This document shows positions 28,283 through 36,945 of a stretch of 64,000 bases of DNA, one piece after another. The position numbers were made by a program, and so were the translations under genes. Where the stretch lies: positions 515,456 to 579,455 of the forward strand of contig JBLWTG010000002.1 of assembly GCA_048270225.1 (NCBI GenBank). The letters are read 5' to 3'. Numbering within the stretch: position 1 is the stretch's first letter; each line of letters opens with the position of its first letter. The stretch is from Allopusillimonas sp048270225. Its GTDB lineage: Bacteria > Pseudomonadota > Gammaproteobacteria > Burkholderiales > Burkholderiaceae_B. Under the pieces are notes generated by a model. The model worked only from the letters and a program-made list of their open reading frames with translations. It searched no databases and was not told where the DNA came from.

Positions 28283-28468
28283 TCACGCTTCCGAGACGGT
28301 AACGAGATAATCCACCTTACGGATCATCCCACGCACCTCGGGAGTATCGACCAACACACGGCTGCTGTTCAGACCGCGCAGGCCCAGACCGCGAACGGTG
28401 TCGCGATGAGACTGCTTGGTGCCGATAACAGAGCGCACGAGAGTAACTTTAATTTGCTTCTGTGCCAT
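28283..28468 (-). CDS. rpmD: Ribosomal protein L30
   Basis: 61-residue large-subunit protein with KVTLVRSVIGTKQSHRDTVR, LGLRGLNSSRVLVDTPEVRG and GMIRKVDYLV, the standard bacterial L30 pattern. The start lies 3 bp after the rpsE stop. Confidence 0.98.
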   Translation of the reverse strand: MAQKQIKVTLVRSVIGTKQSHRDTVRGLGLRGLNSSRVLVDTPEVRGMIRKVDYLVTVSEA

Positions 28469-28471
28469 GGT

Positions 28472-28993
28472 TTACCCCAGGATTTCTTCCACCGACTTGC
28501 CACGCTTGGCGGCAACTTCGGAGGGCGTAGAGCAGGCGCGCAAGCCGTTGAGCGTTGCGCGGACCATGTTGTAGGGGTTGCTGGAGCCAAGGCTCTTTGC
28601 AACCACGTTGCGTACACCCATCACTTCGAAGATGGCGCGCATCGGGCCGCCGGCGATAACGCCAGTACCTTCCGCAGCGGGCGAGATCAGCACTGTCGAA
28701 GCGCCGTGCTTGCCAACCACTGTGTGATGCAGGGTGCCGTTCTTGAGAGCGACCTTGACCAGACCGCGACGCGCCTGTTCCATTGCCTTTTGCACCGCTA
28801 CGGGCACTTCGCGGGCCTTGCCCTTGCCCATGCCGATGCGGCCGTCGCCGTCACCGACTACGGTCAGCGCAGCAAAGCTCATGGTACGACCACCCTTGAC
28901 CACTTTGCTGACGCGGTTGACCGCAATCATTTTTTCTCGCATGCCGTCGTCGCGCTCTTGCTCGGCGGCGTGCTTGCCTTGTGCTTTAGCCAT
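28472..28993 (-). CDS. rpsE: Ribosomal protein S5
   Basis: Small-subunit protein at the mRNA entry, involved in accuracy. The 173-residue sequence has NRVSKVVKGGRTMSFAALTVVGDG, GRIGMGKGKAREVPVAVQKA and SLGSSNPYNMVRATLNGL. Gene order rplR-rpsE-rpmD is standard. Confidence 0.99.
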   Translation of the reverse strand: MAKAQGKHAAEQERDDGMREKMIAVNRVSKVVKGGRTMSFAALTVVGDGDGRIGMGKGKAREVPVAVQKAMEQARRGLVKVALKNGTLHHTVVGKHGASTVLISPAAEGTGVIAGGPMRAIFEVMGVRNVVAKSLGSSNPYNMVRATLNGLRACSTPSEVAAKRGKSVEEILG

Positions 28994-29009
28994 TTGCCTA
29001 ATCCCTTGC

Positions 29010-29375
29010 TTAGAACTTCAAGCCGGCTTCACGCGCGGCGTCGGCCAGCGCCTTGACGCGGCCATGATAACGGAAGCCCGAACGATCAAAGGCAACCAGC
29101 TCGATACCGGCAGCTTTTGCCTTTTCGGCAACACGCTTGCCCACCAGGCCTGCGGCAGCGGCGTTACCGCCACTGGCTTTCTGGTCGGCCAGCGCCTTGC
29201 GCACCTCGGGCTCGAGCGTCGAAGCGCTAACGAGCACACGATCGCCTTCCGGCGAGATGATGTTTGCGTAGATGTGCTGGTTGGAGCGGTAAACCGAGAG
29301 GCGATTAACACGCAGCTCGGAGATTTTCCGGCGAGTCGCAACCGCACGACGCAAACGGGAGAGTTTCTTGTCCAT
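29010..29375 (-). CDS. rplR: Ribosomal protein L18
   Basis: Binds 5S rRNA with L5. The 121 residues start MDKKLSRLRRAVATRRKI and contain RLSVYRSNQHIYANIIS and the C-terminal FDRSGFRYHGRVKALADAAREAGL. The gene lies between rplF and rpsE. Confidence 0.99.
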   Translation of the reverse strand: MDKKLSRLRRAVATRRKISELRVNRLSVYRSNQHIYANIISPEGDRVLVSASTLEPEVRKALADQKASGGNAAAAGLVGKRVAEKAKAAGIELVAFDRSGFRYHGRVKALADAAREAGLKF

Positions 29376-29396
29376 AATTCGTCCTTGCCTGCGCGC

Positions 29397-29930
29397 TTAT
29401 TTCTTCTTGGTTTCTTTGATGATGACGCGTTCGTCGGCATAGCGCACGCCTTTGCCCTTGTAGGGTTCGGGTTCGCGATAGGCACGGATCTCAGCAGCCA
29501 CCTGGCCAACAACCTGCTTGTTGACGCCCTTGATGATGATCTCGGTCTGAGTGGGACACTCTACCTTGATACCAGCAGGCATGCTGTGAACGATATCATG
29601 TGAAAAACCAAGCTGCAGCTTGAGCGCCTCACCTTGAACCTGGGCACGAAAGCCCACGCCCACCAGGGTGAGTTTACGCTCGAAGCCCTTGCTGACGCCC
29701 GTTACCATATTGGCAACCAATGCGCGCACTGTACCCGACATGGCTTTGGCATGGCGGGAATCGTTGGCAACAGCAAAAGACAGCTGACCGTCTTCCTGAC
29801 GGACGACAACGTCGCCTGTCAGCTCTTGTGTCATGGTGCCCAGAGGGCCCTTGACGGAAATCTGGCCTGCGCTGATCGTGGCCTCGACGCCCTGGGGCAC
29901 CGGTACGGGATACTTAGCGATACGTGACAT
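29397..29930 (-). CDS. rplF: Ribosomal protein L6
   Basis: Large-subunit protein near the factor-binding site. I start it at 29930 (MSRIAKYPVPVPQGVEA, 177 residues), the usual length, with GGAGAATC-type ribosome-binding site upstream; the open frame extends 16 codons further without support. The C-terminal RAYREPEPYKGKGVRYADE motif is diagnostic. Confidence 0.98.
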   Translation of the reverse strand: MSRIAKYPVPVPQGVEATISAGQISVKGPLGTMTQELTGDVVVRQEDGQLSFAVANDSRHAKAMSGTVRALVANMVTGVSKGFERKLTLVGVGFRAQVQGEALKLQLGFSHDIVHSMPAGIKVECPTQTEIIIKGVNKQVVGQVAAEIRAYREPEPYKGKGVRYADERVIIKETKKK

Positions 29931-29940
29931 ATGATTCTCC

Positions 29941-30336
29941 TTATGCCACGTAGCAGAGTACTTCGCCGCCCACGCCATTGGCGCGTGCCTTGCGATCAGT
30001 CATGACGCCACGCGGCGTCGACACGATGGCCACACCCAGACCGTTCATGACCTGAGGAATGGACTTGCTACCCTTGTAGATACGCAGCCCTGGGCGCGAC
30101 ACGCGGTCGATACGCTCAATGACCGGACGGCCAGCGTAGTACTTGAGGGTGATTTCCAGCACAGGCTTGGCCTGGTCGCCGGTAATCTGGAAACTATCGA
30201 TATAGCCTTCATCCTTCAGCACGGCAGCGATTGCTGCTTTCAGCTTGGAGGAGGGCATGCTGACCGACGTCTTGTTCACCTGTTGCGCATTGCGCACGCG
30301 GGTCAACATGTCGGCGATGGGATCGCTCATGCTCAT
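29941..30336 (-). CDS. rpsH: Ribosomal protein S8
   Basis: Small-subunit assembly protein; in E. coli it also represses the spc operon by binding mRNA near rplE. The 131-residue protein starts MSMSDPIADMLTRVRNAQ, with GGAGAAATAC upstream. The C-terminal half has RPGLRIYKGSKSIPQVMNG, GVAIVSTPRGVMTDRKAR and GGEVLCYVA. The longer open frame would run back into rpsN. Confidence 0.98.
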   Translation of the reverse strand: MSMSDPIADMLTRVRNAQQVNKTSVSMPSSKLKAAIAAVLKDEGYIDSFQITGDQAKPVLEITLKYYAGRPVIERIDRVSRPGLRIYKGSKSIPQVMNGLGVAIVSTPRGVMTDRKARANGVGGEVLCYVA

Positions 30337-30347
30337 GTGTATTTCTC

Positions 30348-30653
30348 CTACCAGCTGGCTTTGGTCATGCCCGGCACTTCGCCACGCAGCGCCATTTCGC
30401 GCAATTTGTGACGAGTAAGGCCGAACTTGCTGTAAACACCACGCGAACGCCCGGTGACAACGCAACGATTGCGCTGGCGTGTCGGGTTGGAATTGCGCGG
30501 CAGTTGCTGCAATTGCAGACGAGCCTGGTAGCGTTCTTCGTCAGACTTGGATTGGTCGTCGATAACGGCCTTCAGGGCAGCACGCTTTTCAGCGAATTTT
30601 TCTGCCAGTTTGGCGCGCTTGATATCGCGATTGATCAGTGAAAGTTTTGCCAC
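30348..30653 (-). CDS. rpsN: Ribosomal protein S14 (zinc-free type)
   Basis: 101-residue S14 of the long, cysteine-poor form: MAKLSLINRDIKRAKLAEKF, then RNRCVVTGRSRGVYSKFGL and TRHKLREMALRGEVPGMTKASW. The CxxC zinc motifs of the short form are absent, as expected for this phylum. Confidence 0.99.
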   Translation of the reverse strand: MAKLSLINRDIKRAKLAEKFAEKRAALKAVIDDQSKSDEERYQARLQLQQLPRNSNPTRQRNRCVVTGRSRGVYSKFGLTRHKLREMALRGEVPGMTKASW

Positions 30654-30664
30654 GTGATCGCCCC

Positions 30665-31204
30665 TTAGTTACGGAACGGGAAACTGAAGGCGGTCAACAG
30701 TGCCTTGGCTTCCTCGTCGGTCTCGGCGGAGGTGGTGATGCTGATATTCATACCACGCACTGCGTCGATCTTGTCGTATTCGATTTCGGGGAAAATGATC
30801 TGCTCTTTAACCCCGATGTTGTAGTTGCCGCGCCCGTCGAATGCACGACCGGAAATCCCGCGGAAGTCCCGCACACGCGGCAGCGCGACGGCGACCAGGC
30901 GGTCCAGGAATTCGTACATGCGCTGGCCACGCAGGGTGACCATGCAGCCGATGGGATAATCTTCACGGATCTTGAAACCTGCAATCGCCTTGCGCGTCTT
31001 GGTGACGACGGGCTTTTGGCCGGCGATCTTGGTGAGATCGGAAACAGCGTGCTCAATGACCTTTTTATCGGCCACGGCTTCGGACACACCCATGTTCAGG
31101 GTGATCTTGGTGATGCGCGGCACTTGCATGACGCTTTTGTAGCCAAACTTGGCTTGCAGGTCGGCCATGACCTTGCTGCGGTAAAACTCTTGTAAACGAG
31201 CCAT
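30665..31204 (-). CDS. rplE: Ribosomal protein L5
   Basis: 5S rRNA-binding protein of the central protuberance. The 179 residues include MARLQEFYRSKVMADL, PRITKITLNMGVSEAV, QKPVVTKTRKAIAGFKIRE and the C-terminal ISITTSAETDEEAKALL. Standard position between rplX and rpsN. Confidence 0.99.
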   Translation of the reverse strand: MARLQEFYRSKVMADLQAKFGYKSVMQVPRITKITLNMGVSEAVADKKVIEHAVSDLTKIAGQKPVVTKTRKAIAGFKIREDYPIGCMVTLRGQRMYEFLDRLVAVALPRVRDFRGISGRAFDGRGNYNIGVKEQIIFPEIEYDKIDAVRGMNISITTSAETDEEAKALLTAFSFPFRN

Positions 31205-31216
31205 GTTATTCGCCCC

Positions 31217-31537
31217 TTAAGCCTTGGCGCCAACGACTGCGCCGTTGGAACGGAATACACGGACCTTGCTGCCGTCGACTTCCTTGATGGCGACCCGCTC
31301 GCCCTTGCCGGACTCGGGGTTGTAGACAGCCACGTTGGAGATGTGAATGGGCATGGTCTTGTCGATGATGCCGCCCTGCGAGCCGGCCATCGGATTGGCC
31401 TTGACATGCTTCTTGACGACATTGATGCCTTCGACCAGCACGTGATCAGCATCAACACGCTGAAGAACCGTGCCGCGGCGCTTTTTGTCGCGACCGGTCA
31501 ATACGATGACCTCGTCGCCTTTACGGATTTTTTCCAT
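31217..31537 (-). CDS. rplX: Ribosomal protein L24
   Basis: Early-assembly large-subunit protein at the tunnel exit. The 106 residues start MEKIRKGDEVIVLTGRDKKRRG (KOW motif) and include GINVVKKHVKANP and GGIIDKTMPIHISNVAVYNP. It is 10 bp after rplN. Confidence 0.99.
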   Translation of the reverse strand: MEKIRKGDEVIVLTGRDKKRRGTVLQRVDADHVLVEGINVVKKHVKANPMAGSQGGIIDKTMPIHISNVAVYNPESGKGERVAIKEVDGSKVRVFRSNGAVVGAKA

Positions 31538-31547
31538 GTTTTGCTCC

Positions 31548-31916
31548 TTACAGCACTTCGGGAGCCAGGGACACGATCTTCATGAACTTTTCTGTACGCA
31601 GTTCGCGCGTGACAGGTCCGAAGATACGCGTGCCAATGGGTTCCAGCTTGGCATTGAGCAGCACGGCGGCATTGCCACCGAACTTGATCAGTGAACCGTC
31701 TTTACGGCGAACGCCCTTAGCGGTACGCACCACTACTGCGTTGTAAATTTCGCCTTTCTTGACGCGTCCGCGGGGGGCCGCATCCTTGACACTCACTTTG
31801 ATGATGTCACCGATGGCGGCATAACGGCGCTTGGAGCCGCCCAACACCTTGATGCACATGATTGAACGTGCACCTGTGTTGTCGGCCACATTCAGCGTGG
31901 TCTGCATTTGGATCAT
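31548..31916 (-). CDS. rplN: Ribosomal protein L14
   Basis: Large-subunit interface protein. The 122 residues start MIQMQTTLNVADNTGARS and include VLGGSKRRYAAIGDIIKVSVK and GTRIFGPVTRELR. In the great majority of bacteria rplN directly follows rpsQ. Here it is the first gene of its block, preceded by 360 bp without a gene and then by a divergent aldehyde dehydrogenase gene. It therefore must be transcribed from a local promoter. AGGAAAA precedes the ATG. Confidence 0.99.
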   Translation of the reverse strand: MIQMQTTLNVADNTGARSIMCIKVLGGSKRRYAAIGDIIKVSVKDAAPRGRVKKGEIYNAVVVRTAKGVRRKDGSLIKFGGNAAVLLNAKLEPIGTRIFGPVTRELRTEKFMKIVSLAPEVL

Positions 31917-32276
31917 GATTTTTCCTGTTCCAACTTAGCCGTATGAGCTGCCCGGATAAGGCAGCACCGCACAACCAGTTTTGGTCCCGTCAGGCTCGAA
32001 GCTAATGCCCCTACACCCTGGGTTGAAATCTTGCTAAAAAACTCGCGTTTGATACCTTGCCGGCCAAATGAAGCAGCGCAAAGCCTTTGAAAGGCTCGCC
32101 GGGCTGCCCATAATGGTTTTTGCCAGCAAGTCGTCTATGGTATTCTACTTTTTGACGTCTTGCAAGCAGCAAAGCCAACTAATCTGTACAGGTGTCGTGT
32201 TTTGGCTGCGCAGTTCGAAGGGCCTGGCTGCGGTTGCATGATGCCGACACAACTATCACCGGAGCAAGGAAGCAGC
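31917..32276. promoter_or_regulatory. Divergent control region between rplN and the aldehyde dehydrogenase gene
   Basis: 360 bp without a convincing gene. On the plus strand an extended -10 (TGGTATTCT, 32138-32146) with TTGCCA 15 bp upstream (32120-32125) could drive the dehydrogenase. On the minus strand TAGAAT and TACCAT boxes in the same stretch (about 32136-32149), with TTGCTG or TTGCAA about 17-19 bp upstream, could drive rplN and would give a leader over 200 nt long. A small dyad GCCTTTgAAAGGC lies near 32085-32097. Base matches are modest and the assignment is by eye. Confidence 0.4.
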
Positions 32277-33704
32277 ATGTACGAGTCATTGGCATTATAT
32301 ATAGATGGTGAATTTATCGAAGGCGGCGGCCGCCGCACCGAAGACGTCACCAACCCCTCCACCCTGGATGTGCTCGGCCAGCTGCCGCACGCCAGCACCG
32401 CAGATCTGGACCGCGCCCTGGCCGCGGCCGCCCGCGCATTCGAAACCTGGCGCCACAGCTCTCCCATGCTGCGCTCCGAAATCCTGCGCAAGGTCGGGCA
32501 GCTTTCGCGCGACCGCGCGCAGGAAATCGGCCGAAATCTCACCCTGGACCAAGGCAAGCCCCTGGCCGAGTCCGTGGGCGAAATCATGGCCTGCGCCGAC
32601 CATTGCGACTGGCACGCCGAAGAATGCCGCCGTATCTATGGACGCGTCATCCTGCCACGCAGCCCCGAAGTCCGGCAAATGGTGCTGCGTGAGCCGATCG
32701 GCGTCTGCGCCGCCTTCACGCCCTGGAATTTTCCCTACAACCAGGCCATACGCAAGATTTGCGCCGCCATCGGCGCAGGCTGCTCCATCATCCTGAAAGG
32801 CCCTGAAGACTCGCCCAGCGCCGTCATGGCCATCGCCCGCATGTTCCACGATGCAGGCCTGCCTCCCGGCGTGTTGAACATTGTCTGGGGCGTGCCCAGC
32901 GAAGTATCAGACTACCTGATCCGCTCACCCATTGTGCGCAAAGTGTCTTTCACCGGCTCGGTGCCTGTCGGCAAGCACCTGGCCTCGCTGGCCGGCGCCC
33001 ACATGAAGCGGGTCACCATGGAGCTGGGCGGCCATTCGCCGGTGCTCGTCTTTGAAGACGCCGATATCGACCGCGCCGCCAAGCAGCTGGCGCGCTTCAA
33101 AGTCCGCAACGCCGGGCAGGTCTGCGTATCGCCCACGCGCTTCTATGTGCATGAGAAGGCCTACGACCAGTTCCTGTCCGTGTTTGTCGACACGCTCAAA
33201 ACGGTCAAGGTCGGCGACGGGCTGGATCCCGACACCCAGATGGGCCCGCTCGCGCATGAGCGTCGTGTGCCCACGATGACAAAATTCGTCGAGAACGCCG
33301 TCGACCGGGGCGGCAAAGTCGTACTGGGCGGTCAGGCGCTGGATCGCCCAGGGCACTTCTTCTCGCCCACGGTAATCACCGATATCCCCGAAGACTCCAT
33401 GCTGATGACCGAAGAGCCCTTCGGCCCTCTCGCGCCCATTGTGCGCTTCTCGGATGCCGACGATGTCATCCGCCGGGCCAACTCCCTGCCCTTCGGGCTG
33501 TCCTCCTATGTGTTCACCAACTCGCTGCAAACCGCCACGCGGGTATCCAACGACCTCGAGTCGGGGATGGTCAACATCAATCACTTCGGCAGCGCCCTGC
33601 CGGAAACGCCTTTCGGCGGTGTCAAGGACAGCGGCATCGGCAGTGAGGGCGGCGCGGAAACGTTCGACAGCTACCTGGTGACCAAGTTTGTGACGCACGT
33701 GTAA
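32277..33704 (+). CDS. NAD(P)-dependent aldehyde dehydrogenase
   Basis: Oxidises an aldehyde to the acid. The 475-residue protein is a typical ALDH: cofactor-binding TPWNFPYNQ, the FTGSVPVGKHLASLAG motif, catalytic Glu in TMELGGHSPVLV and catalytic Cys in NAGQVCVSPTRFYV, then EEPFGPLAPIV. The NAGQVCVSPTR context is like the succinate-semialdehyde dehydrogenase branch, but the substrate is not certain. I start it at 32277, where AAGGAAG precedes the ATG, rather than at 32160. It is closed by its own terminator, so it is a single-gene unit at the edge of the insertion in the ribosomal cluster. Confidence 0.92.
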   Translation: MYESLALYIDGEFIEGGGRRTEDVTNPSTLDVLGQLPHASTADLDRALAAAARAFETWRHSSPMLRSEILRKVGQLSRDRAQEIGRNLTLDQGKPLAESVGEIMACADHCDWHAEECRRIYGRVILPRSPEVRQMVLREPIGVCAAFTPWNFPYNQAIRKICAAIGAGCSIILKGPEDSPSAVMAIARMFHDAGLPPGVLNIVWGVPSEVSDYLIRSPIVRKVSFTGSVPVGKHLASLAGAHMKRVTMELGGHSPVLVFEDADIDRAAKQLARFKVRNAGQVCVSPTRFYVHEKAYDQFLSVFVDTLKTVKVGDGLDPDTQMGPLAHERRVPTMTKFVENAVDRGGKVVLGGQALDRPGHFFSPTVITDIPEDSMLMTEEPFGPLAPIVRFSDADDVIRRANSLPFGLSSYVFTNSLQTATRVSNDLESGMVNINHFGSALPETPFGGVKDSGIGSEGGAETFDSYLVTKFVTHV

Positions 33705-33726
33705 TACGTCACCCTGGTCGGCCCCG

Positions 33727-33756
33727 CCGCGCCCTGCAAAGGGCGCGGTTTTTTTT
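33727..33756 (+). terminator. Rho-independent terminator after the aldehyde dehydrogenase gene
   Basis: CCGCGCCC pairs with GGGCGCGG around TGCAAA and is followed by eight T. It isolates the gene from the fad cluster downstream. Confidence 0.93.
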
Positions 33757-33803
33757 CGTAGGTAAAAACCCCTGTTTCAAATGTGCGGCCAGACGCGTAG
33801 AGT

Positions 33804-33821
33804 TTCAAACAAACGTTTGAA
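33804..33821. promoter_or_regulatory. PsrA-type TetR operator upstream of the fad cluster
   Basis: TTCAAAC-N4-GTTTGAA is a perfect 7-4-7 dyad. Its core, CAAAC-N4-GTTTG, fits the published PsrA consensus (G/C)AAAC-N2-4-GTTT(G/C). It lies 37 bp before the tetR start, where it could repress the regulator and the fad genes behind it. Confidence 0.72.
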
Positions 33822-33857
33822 CTATGTTGCCTTCTTCCAACAATAATACCCACGGGC

Positions 33858-34583
33858 ATGCCTATGAGCACAACCAGCTCCACCAGTACACGAGCGCTTA
33901 TTCTCGACGCGGCTGAACAACTGTTCGGTCAGCAAGGGCACGACAACACGTCCATGCGCCAGATCACCGGGGCGGCGGGCGTCAATCTGTCGGCGGTCAA
34001 TTATCATTTCGGCAGCAAGGATGGCCTGGTGCAGGCGGTTTTTCAACGCCGCGTTGCCGCGCTCAACACCGAACGCATGCTGCTGCTGGACGCGCTCGAA
34101 ACCCAGGCCGACGGCCAGGCGCTCAAGCCTTCGCAGATCGTCGAAGCCTTCTTCGGGCCGCTGGTGCGGCATGCCTGCGGCTCGGACACCGACAGCAAAG
34201 CCTTCGTGCCGCTGCTCGAGCGCAGCATGTCCGATCCGGGCGGATTCATCCGCGCCGCCATCATCGACGAACACTCCGAAGTCCTCGCCCGCTTCAAGAA
34301 AGCACTCATACGCGCGCTGCCCGATGTTCCCGAAATCGAAATGATCTGGCGCTTTCACTTCATGCTGGGCGCAACGTCATATGCCATCACCGGCGCCGAA
34401 ACGCTGCGCTCGGCCATCAACTGGTCGCCATCGGAGCGCGACGGCGGCGATCCGGCCCAGCGCCTGCTCGACCGCCTGCTGAGTTTTCTGCTGGGCGGCC
34501 TGCGTGCGCCGCTGCCCGACGACACCTGTAGCACAACGGCGAGCCCGCCGGTGCCGCAGGCCGCTGCCGACATAAAAAGGTAA
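33858..34583 (+). CDS. TetR-family regulator, PsrA-like
   Basis: 241-residue TetR protein. The N-terminal helix-turn-helix reads ILDAAEQLFGQQGHDNTSMR, ITGAAGVNLSAVNYHFGSK, very close to PsrA and related fatty-acid regulators; the middle has the EIEMIWRFHFMLGA segment that PsrA also carries. PsrA of Pseudomonas represses beta-oxidation genes and is released by long-chain acyl ligands. Here the gene heads a locus with all fad functions, and a PsrA-type box lies just upstream, so the same role is inferred. fadE starts 3 bp after its stop. The ATG at 33858 or the one 6 bp later could be used. Confidence 0.85.
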   Translation: MPMSTTSSTSTRALILDAAEQLFGQQGHDNTSMRQITGAAGVNLSAVNYHFGSKDGLVQAVFQRRVAALNTERMLLLDALETQADGQALKPSQIVEAFFGPLVRHACGSDTDSKAFVPLLERSMSDPGGFIRAAIIDEHSEVLARFKKALIRALPDVPEIEMIWRFHFMLGATSYAITGAETLRSAINWSPSERDGGDPAQRLLDRLLSFLLGGLRAPLPDDTCSTTASPPVPQAAADIKR

Positions 34584-34586
34584 TCC

Positions 34587-36935
34587 ATGACCATACTGCT
34601 CACCCTCGTCCTGCTTATCGTGATCGCATGCGCGGTCGTGCTTGTGCTTGCGCCATTGCGCGTGCGCCTGCTGACGCGGCCGGTCTATCGGATCTACCGC
34701 AAGATTCTGCCGCAGATGTCCGACACAGAGCGCGATGCGCTGGAAGCCGGCACCGTCTGGTGGGAGGCCGAGCTTTTCAGCGGCAAGCCGGACTGGTCCC
34801 GCCTGATGGCGCTGCCACGCCCGGAGCTCACCCAGGAAGAGCGGGATTTTCTGGCCAATGAAGTCGAAACGGTCTGCGCCATGATCAATGACTGGCAGAT
34901 CACCCACGAGCTTTACGACCTTCCTCCGGAGGTCTGGCGGTACATACGGGAAAACCGCTTTCTCAGCCTGATTATTCCCAAGGAATACGGCGGCCGCGGC
35001 TTCTCGGCGCTAGCACACTCCGAAATAGTCACCAAGCTGTCCACCTGCAATTCAGCGCTGTCGGTCACCGTGATGGTGCCCAACTCGCTCGGCCCCGCCG
35101 AACTCTTGCTGCATTACGGTACCGAAGCGCAGAAAAATCACTACCTGCCACGCCTTGCGCAGGGCGAAGACATCCCGGCCTTTGCGCTGACCAGCCCCTG
35201 GGCAGGCTCCGACGCTGCGGCCATTCCCGATTTCGGCATAGTCTGCAAAGGTCAGTGGGAAGGCCAGGAAGTGCTAGGCATGCGGGTAAGCTGGGACAAA
35301 CGCTACATCACCCTGGGGCCGGTGTGCACCCTGCTGGGTCTGGCATTCCGCCTGTACGATCCGGACGGCCTGCTGGGCGATCAGCCGGACATCGGCATCA
35401 CCTGCGCGCTGGTGCCCGCGAATCATCCGGGCGTGGAAACCGGCCGCCGCCACCTTCCGCTCGATGCCATGTTCATGAACGGCCCTACCCATGGCAAAGA
35501 TGTGTTCATGCCGCTTGATTTCATCATCGGCGGCGCTGACATGGCCGGACAGGGCTGGCGCATGCTCATGGAATGCCTGGCGGCGGGGCGGTCGATTTCC
35601 CTGCCCTCGTCATACACCGGCATGGCCAGGCTGACCACCCGCACTGTGGGCGCCTACAGTCGTGTGCGCAGCCAGTTCCGCACCCCCATAGGCAAGTTCG
35701 AAGGCGTCGAGGAGGCGCTCGCACGCATCGGCGGCAACACCTATCTCATGGATGCCGCGCGAGCCATGACTGCCGGCGCAGTCGACCAGGGCGAAAAGCC
35801 ATCCGTCGTCTCTGCCATCGTCAAGTACCACCTTACCGAACGCGGCCGCGTTGTGGTGAACGACGGCATGGATATCATCGGCGGCAAGGGCATCTGCCTT
35901 GGCCCCTCAAACTTCCTCGGACGCGCCTACCAGCAGCTGCCCGTCGGCATTACCGTCGAAGGCGCCAACATCCTCACGCGCAGCCTCATTATCTTCGGAC
36001 AGGGCGCCATACGATGCCACCCCTATGTGTTGGACGAAATGCACGCCGCCCAGGACAGCGACCGCGAACGCGGCCTGCAGGCCTTCGACAAGGCATTCTG
36101 GGGACATGTCCGTCACACACTGGGCAATACGGCGCGAGCACTGGGCCATGGGCTGACCGGCGGCCGCATGGCCAGCCCGGGCATCGACGTCGCCCCCGAA
36201 ATGGAAACCTACTATCGCCAGCTCACGCGTTACGCCTGCGCATTCTCGGTGCTGGCCGACGCATCCATGTTGACGCTGGGCGGCTCGCTCAAGATGCGCG
36301 AACGCCTGTCAGCGCGCCTGGGCGACATCCTCTCCACCATGTATCTGGCCTGCGCGACGCTCAAGCGCTTTGAAGACGATGGGCGCCAGGCAGATGACGC
36401 AGCGCTTGCGCACTGGGCAGTACAGGATGCCTTGCGCGCCACGCAACACGCTTTTGACGGCGTGCTGGCAAACTTCCCCAATCGGGCCCTGGCCGCGGGT
36501 CTGCGCGTGCTGTGCTTTCCATTGGGCCGACCGGCGCAACCGGCCGCCGACAAGCTGGATCAGCAGGTTGCGCGCATCCTGATTGCTCCGGGCCCTGCGC
36601 GCGACCGTCTCACGCGCGACTGCTTCCTGCCTTCTGACCTGGCCTCGCCTGTAGCGGCCATTGATGCCGCGCTCGAAGCCACCATCGCCTGCGAAAGCAT
36701 AGAAGCCAAGATCCGCCATCTGGAAAAAACCGGCCAGCTCGACGGCAACCCACAAGCCAATGTCCGCGATATTGCCGGGGCAGCCCATGCCGCCGGCGGC
36801 ATTACGGACGACGAATACGCGCAGTTGCGCGAACGCAACCGCCTGCGCGACCAGGTCATCGCAGTCGATGATTTTCCGCGCGACATGGCGCGGGGCAACA
36901 TGCATGACGCGCCGGCAATGCGCCAGGTAGCCTGA
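34587..36935 (+). CDS. fadE: Acyl-CoA dehydrogenase FadE
   Basis: First oxidation of the beta-oxidation cycle: acyl-CoA to trans-2-enoyl-CoA. The 782-residue protein has the large FadE form with an N-terminal membrane anchor (ILLTLVLLIVIACAVVLVL), a WWEAELFSG segment, the catalytic core with ALTSPWAGSDAAAIPD and IGKFEGVEEALARIGGNTY, GGKGICLGPSNFLGRAYQQLP, and the DUF1974 C-terminal extension. It follows the regulator by 3 bp (AAAAAGG ribosome-binding site) and precedes the thiolase by 10 bp, so the genes are in one operon. Confidence 0.95.
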   Translation: MTILLTLVLLIVIACAVVLVLAPLRVRLLTRPVYRIYRKILPQMSDTERDALEAGTVWWEAELFSGKPDWSRLMALPRPELTQEERDFLANEVETVCAMINDWQITHELYDLPPEVWRYIRENRFLSLIIPKEYGGRGFSALAHSEIVTKLSTCNSALSVTVMVPNSLGPAELLLHYGTEAQKNHYLPRLAQGEDIPAFALTSPWAGSDAAAIPDFGIVCKGQWEGQEVLGMRVSWDKRYITLGPVCTLLGLAFRLYDPDGLLGDQPDIGITCALVPANHPGVETGRRHLPLDAMFMNGPTHGKDVFMPLDFIIGGADMAGQGWRMLMECLAAGRSISLPSSYTGMARLTTRTVGAYSRVRSQFRTPIGKFEGVEEALARIGGNTYLMDAARAMTAGAVDQGEKPSVVSAIVKYHLTERGRVVVNDGMDIIGGKGICLGPSNFLGRAYQQLPVGITVEGANILTRSLIIFGQGAIRCHPYVLDEMHAAQDSDRERGLQAFDKAFWGHVRHTLGNTARALGHGLTGGRMASPGIDVAPEMETYYRQLTRYACAFSVLADASMLTLGGSLKMRERLSARLGDILSTMYLACATLKRFEDDGRQADDAALAHWAVQDALRATQHAFDGVLANFPNRALAAGLRVLCFPLGRPAQPAADKLDQQVARILIAPGPARDRLTRDCFLPSDLASPVAAIDAALEATIACESIEAKIRHLEKTGQLDGNPQANVRDIAGAAHAAGGITDDEYAQLRERNRLRDQVIAVDDFPRDMARGNMHDAPAMRQVA

Positions 36936-36945
36936 GGTACAGAAC

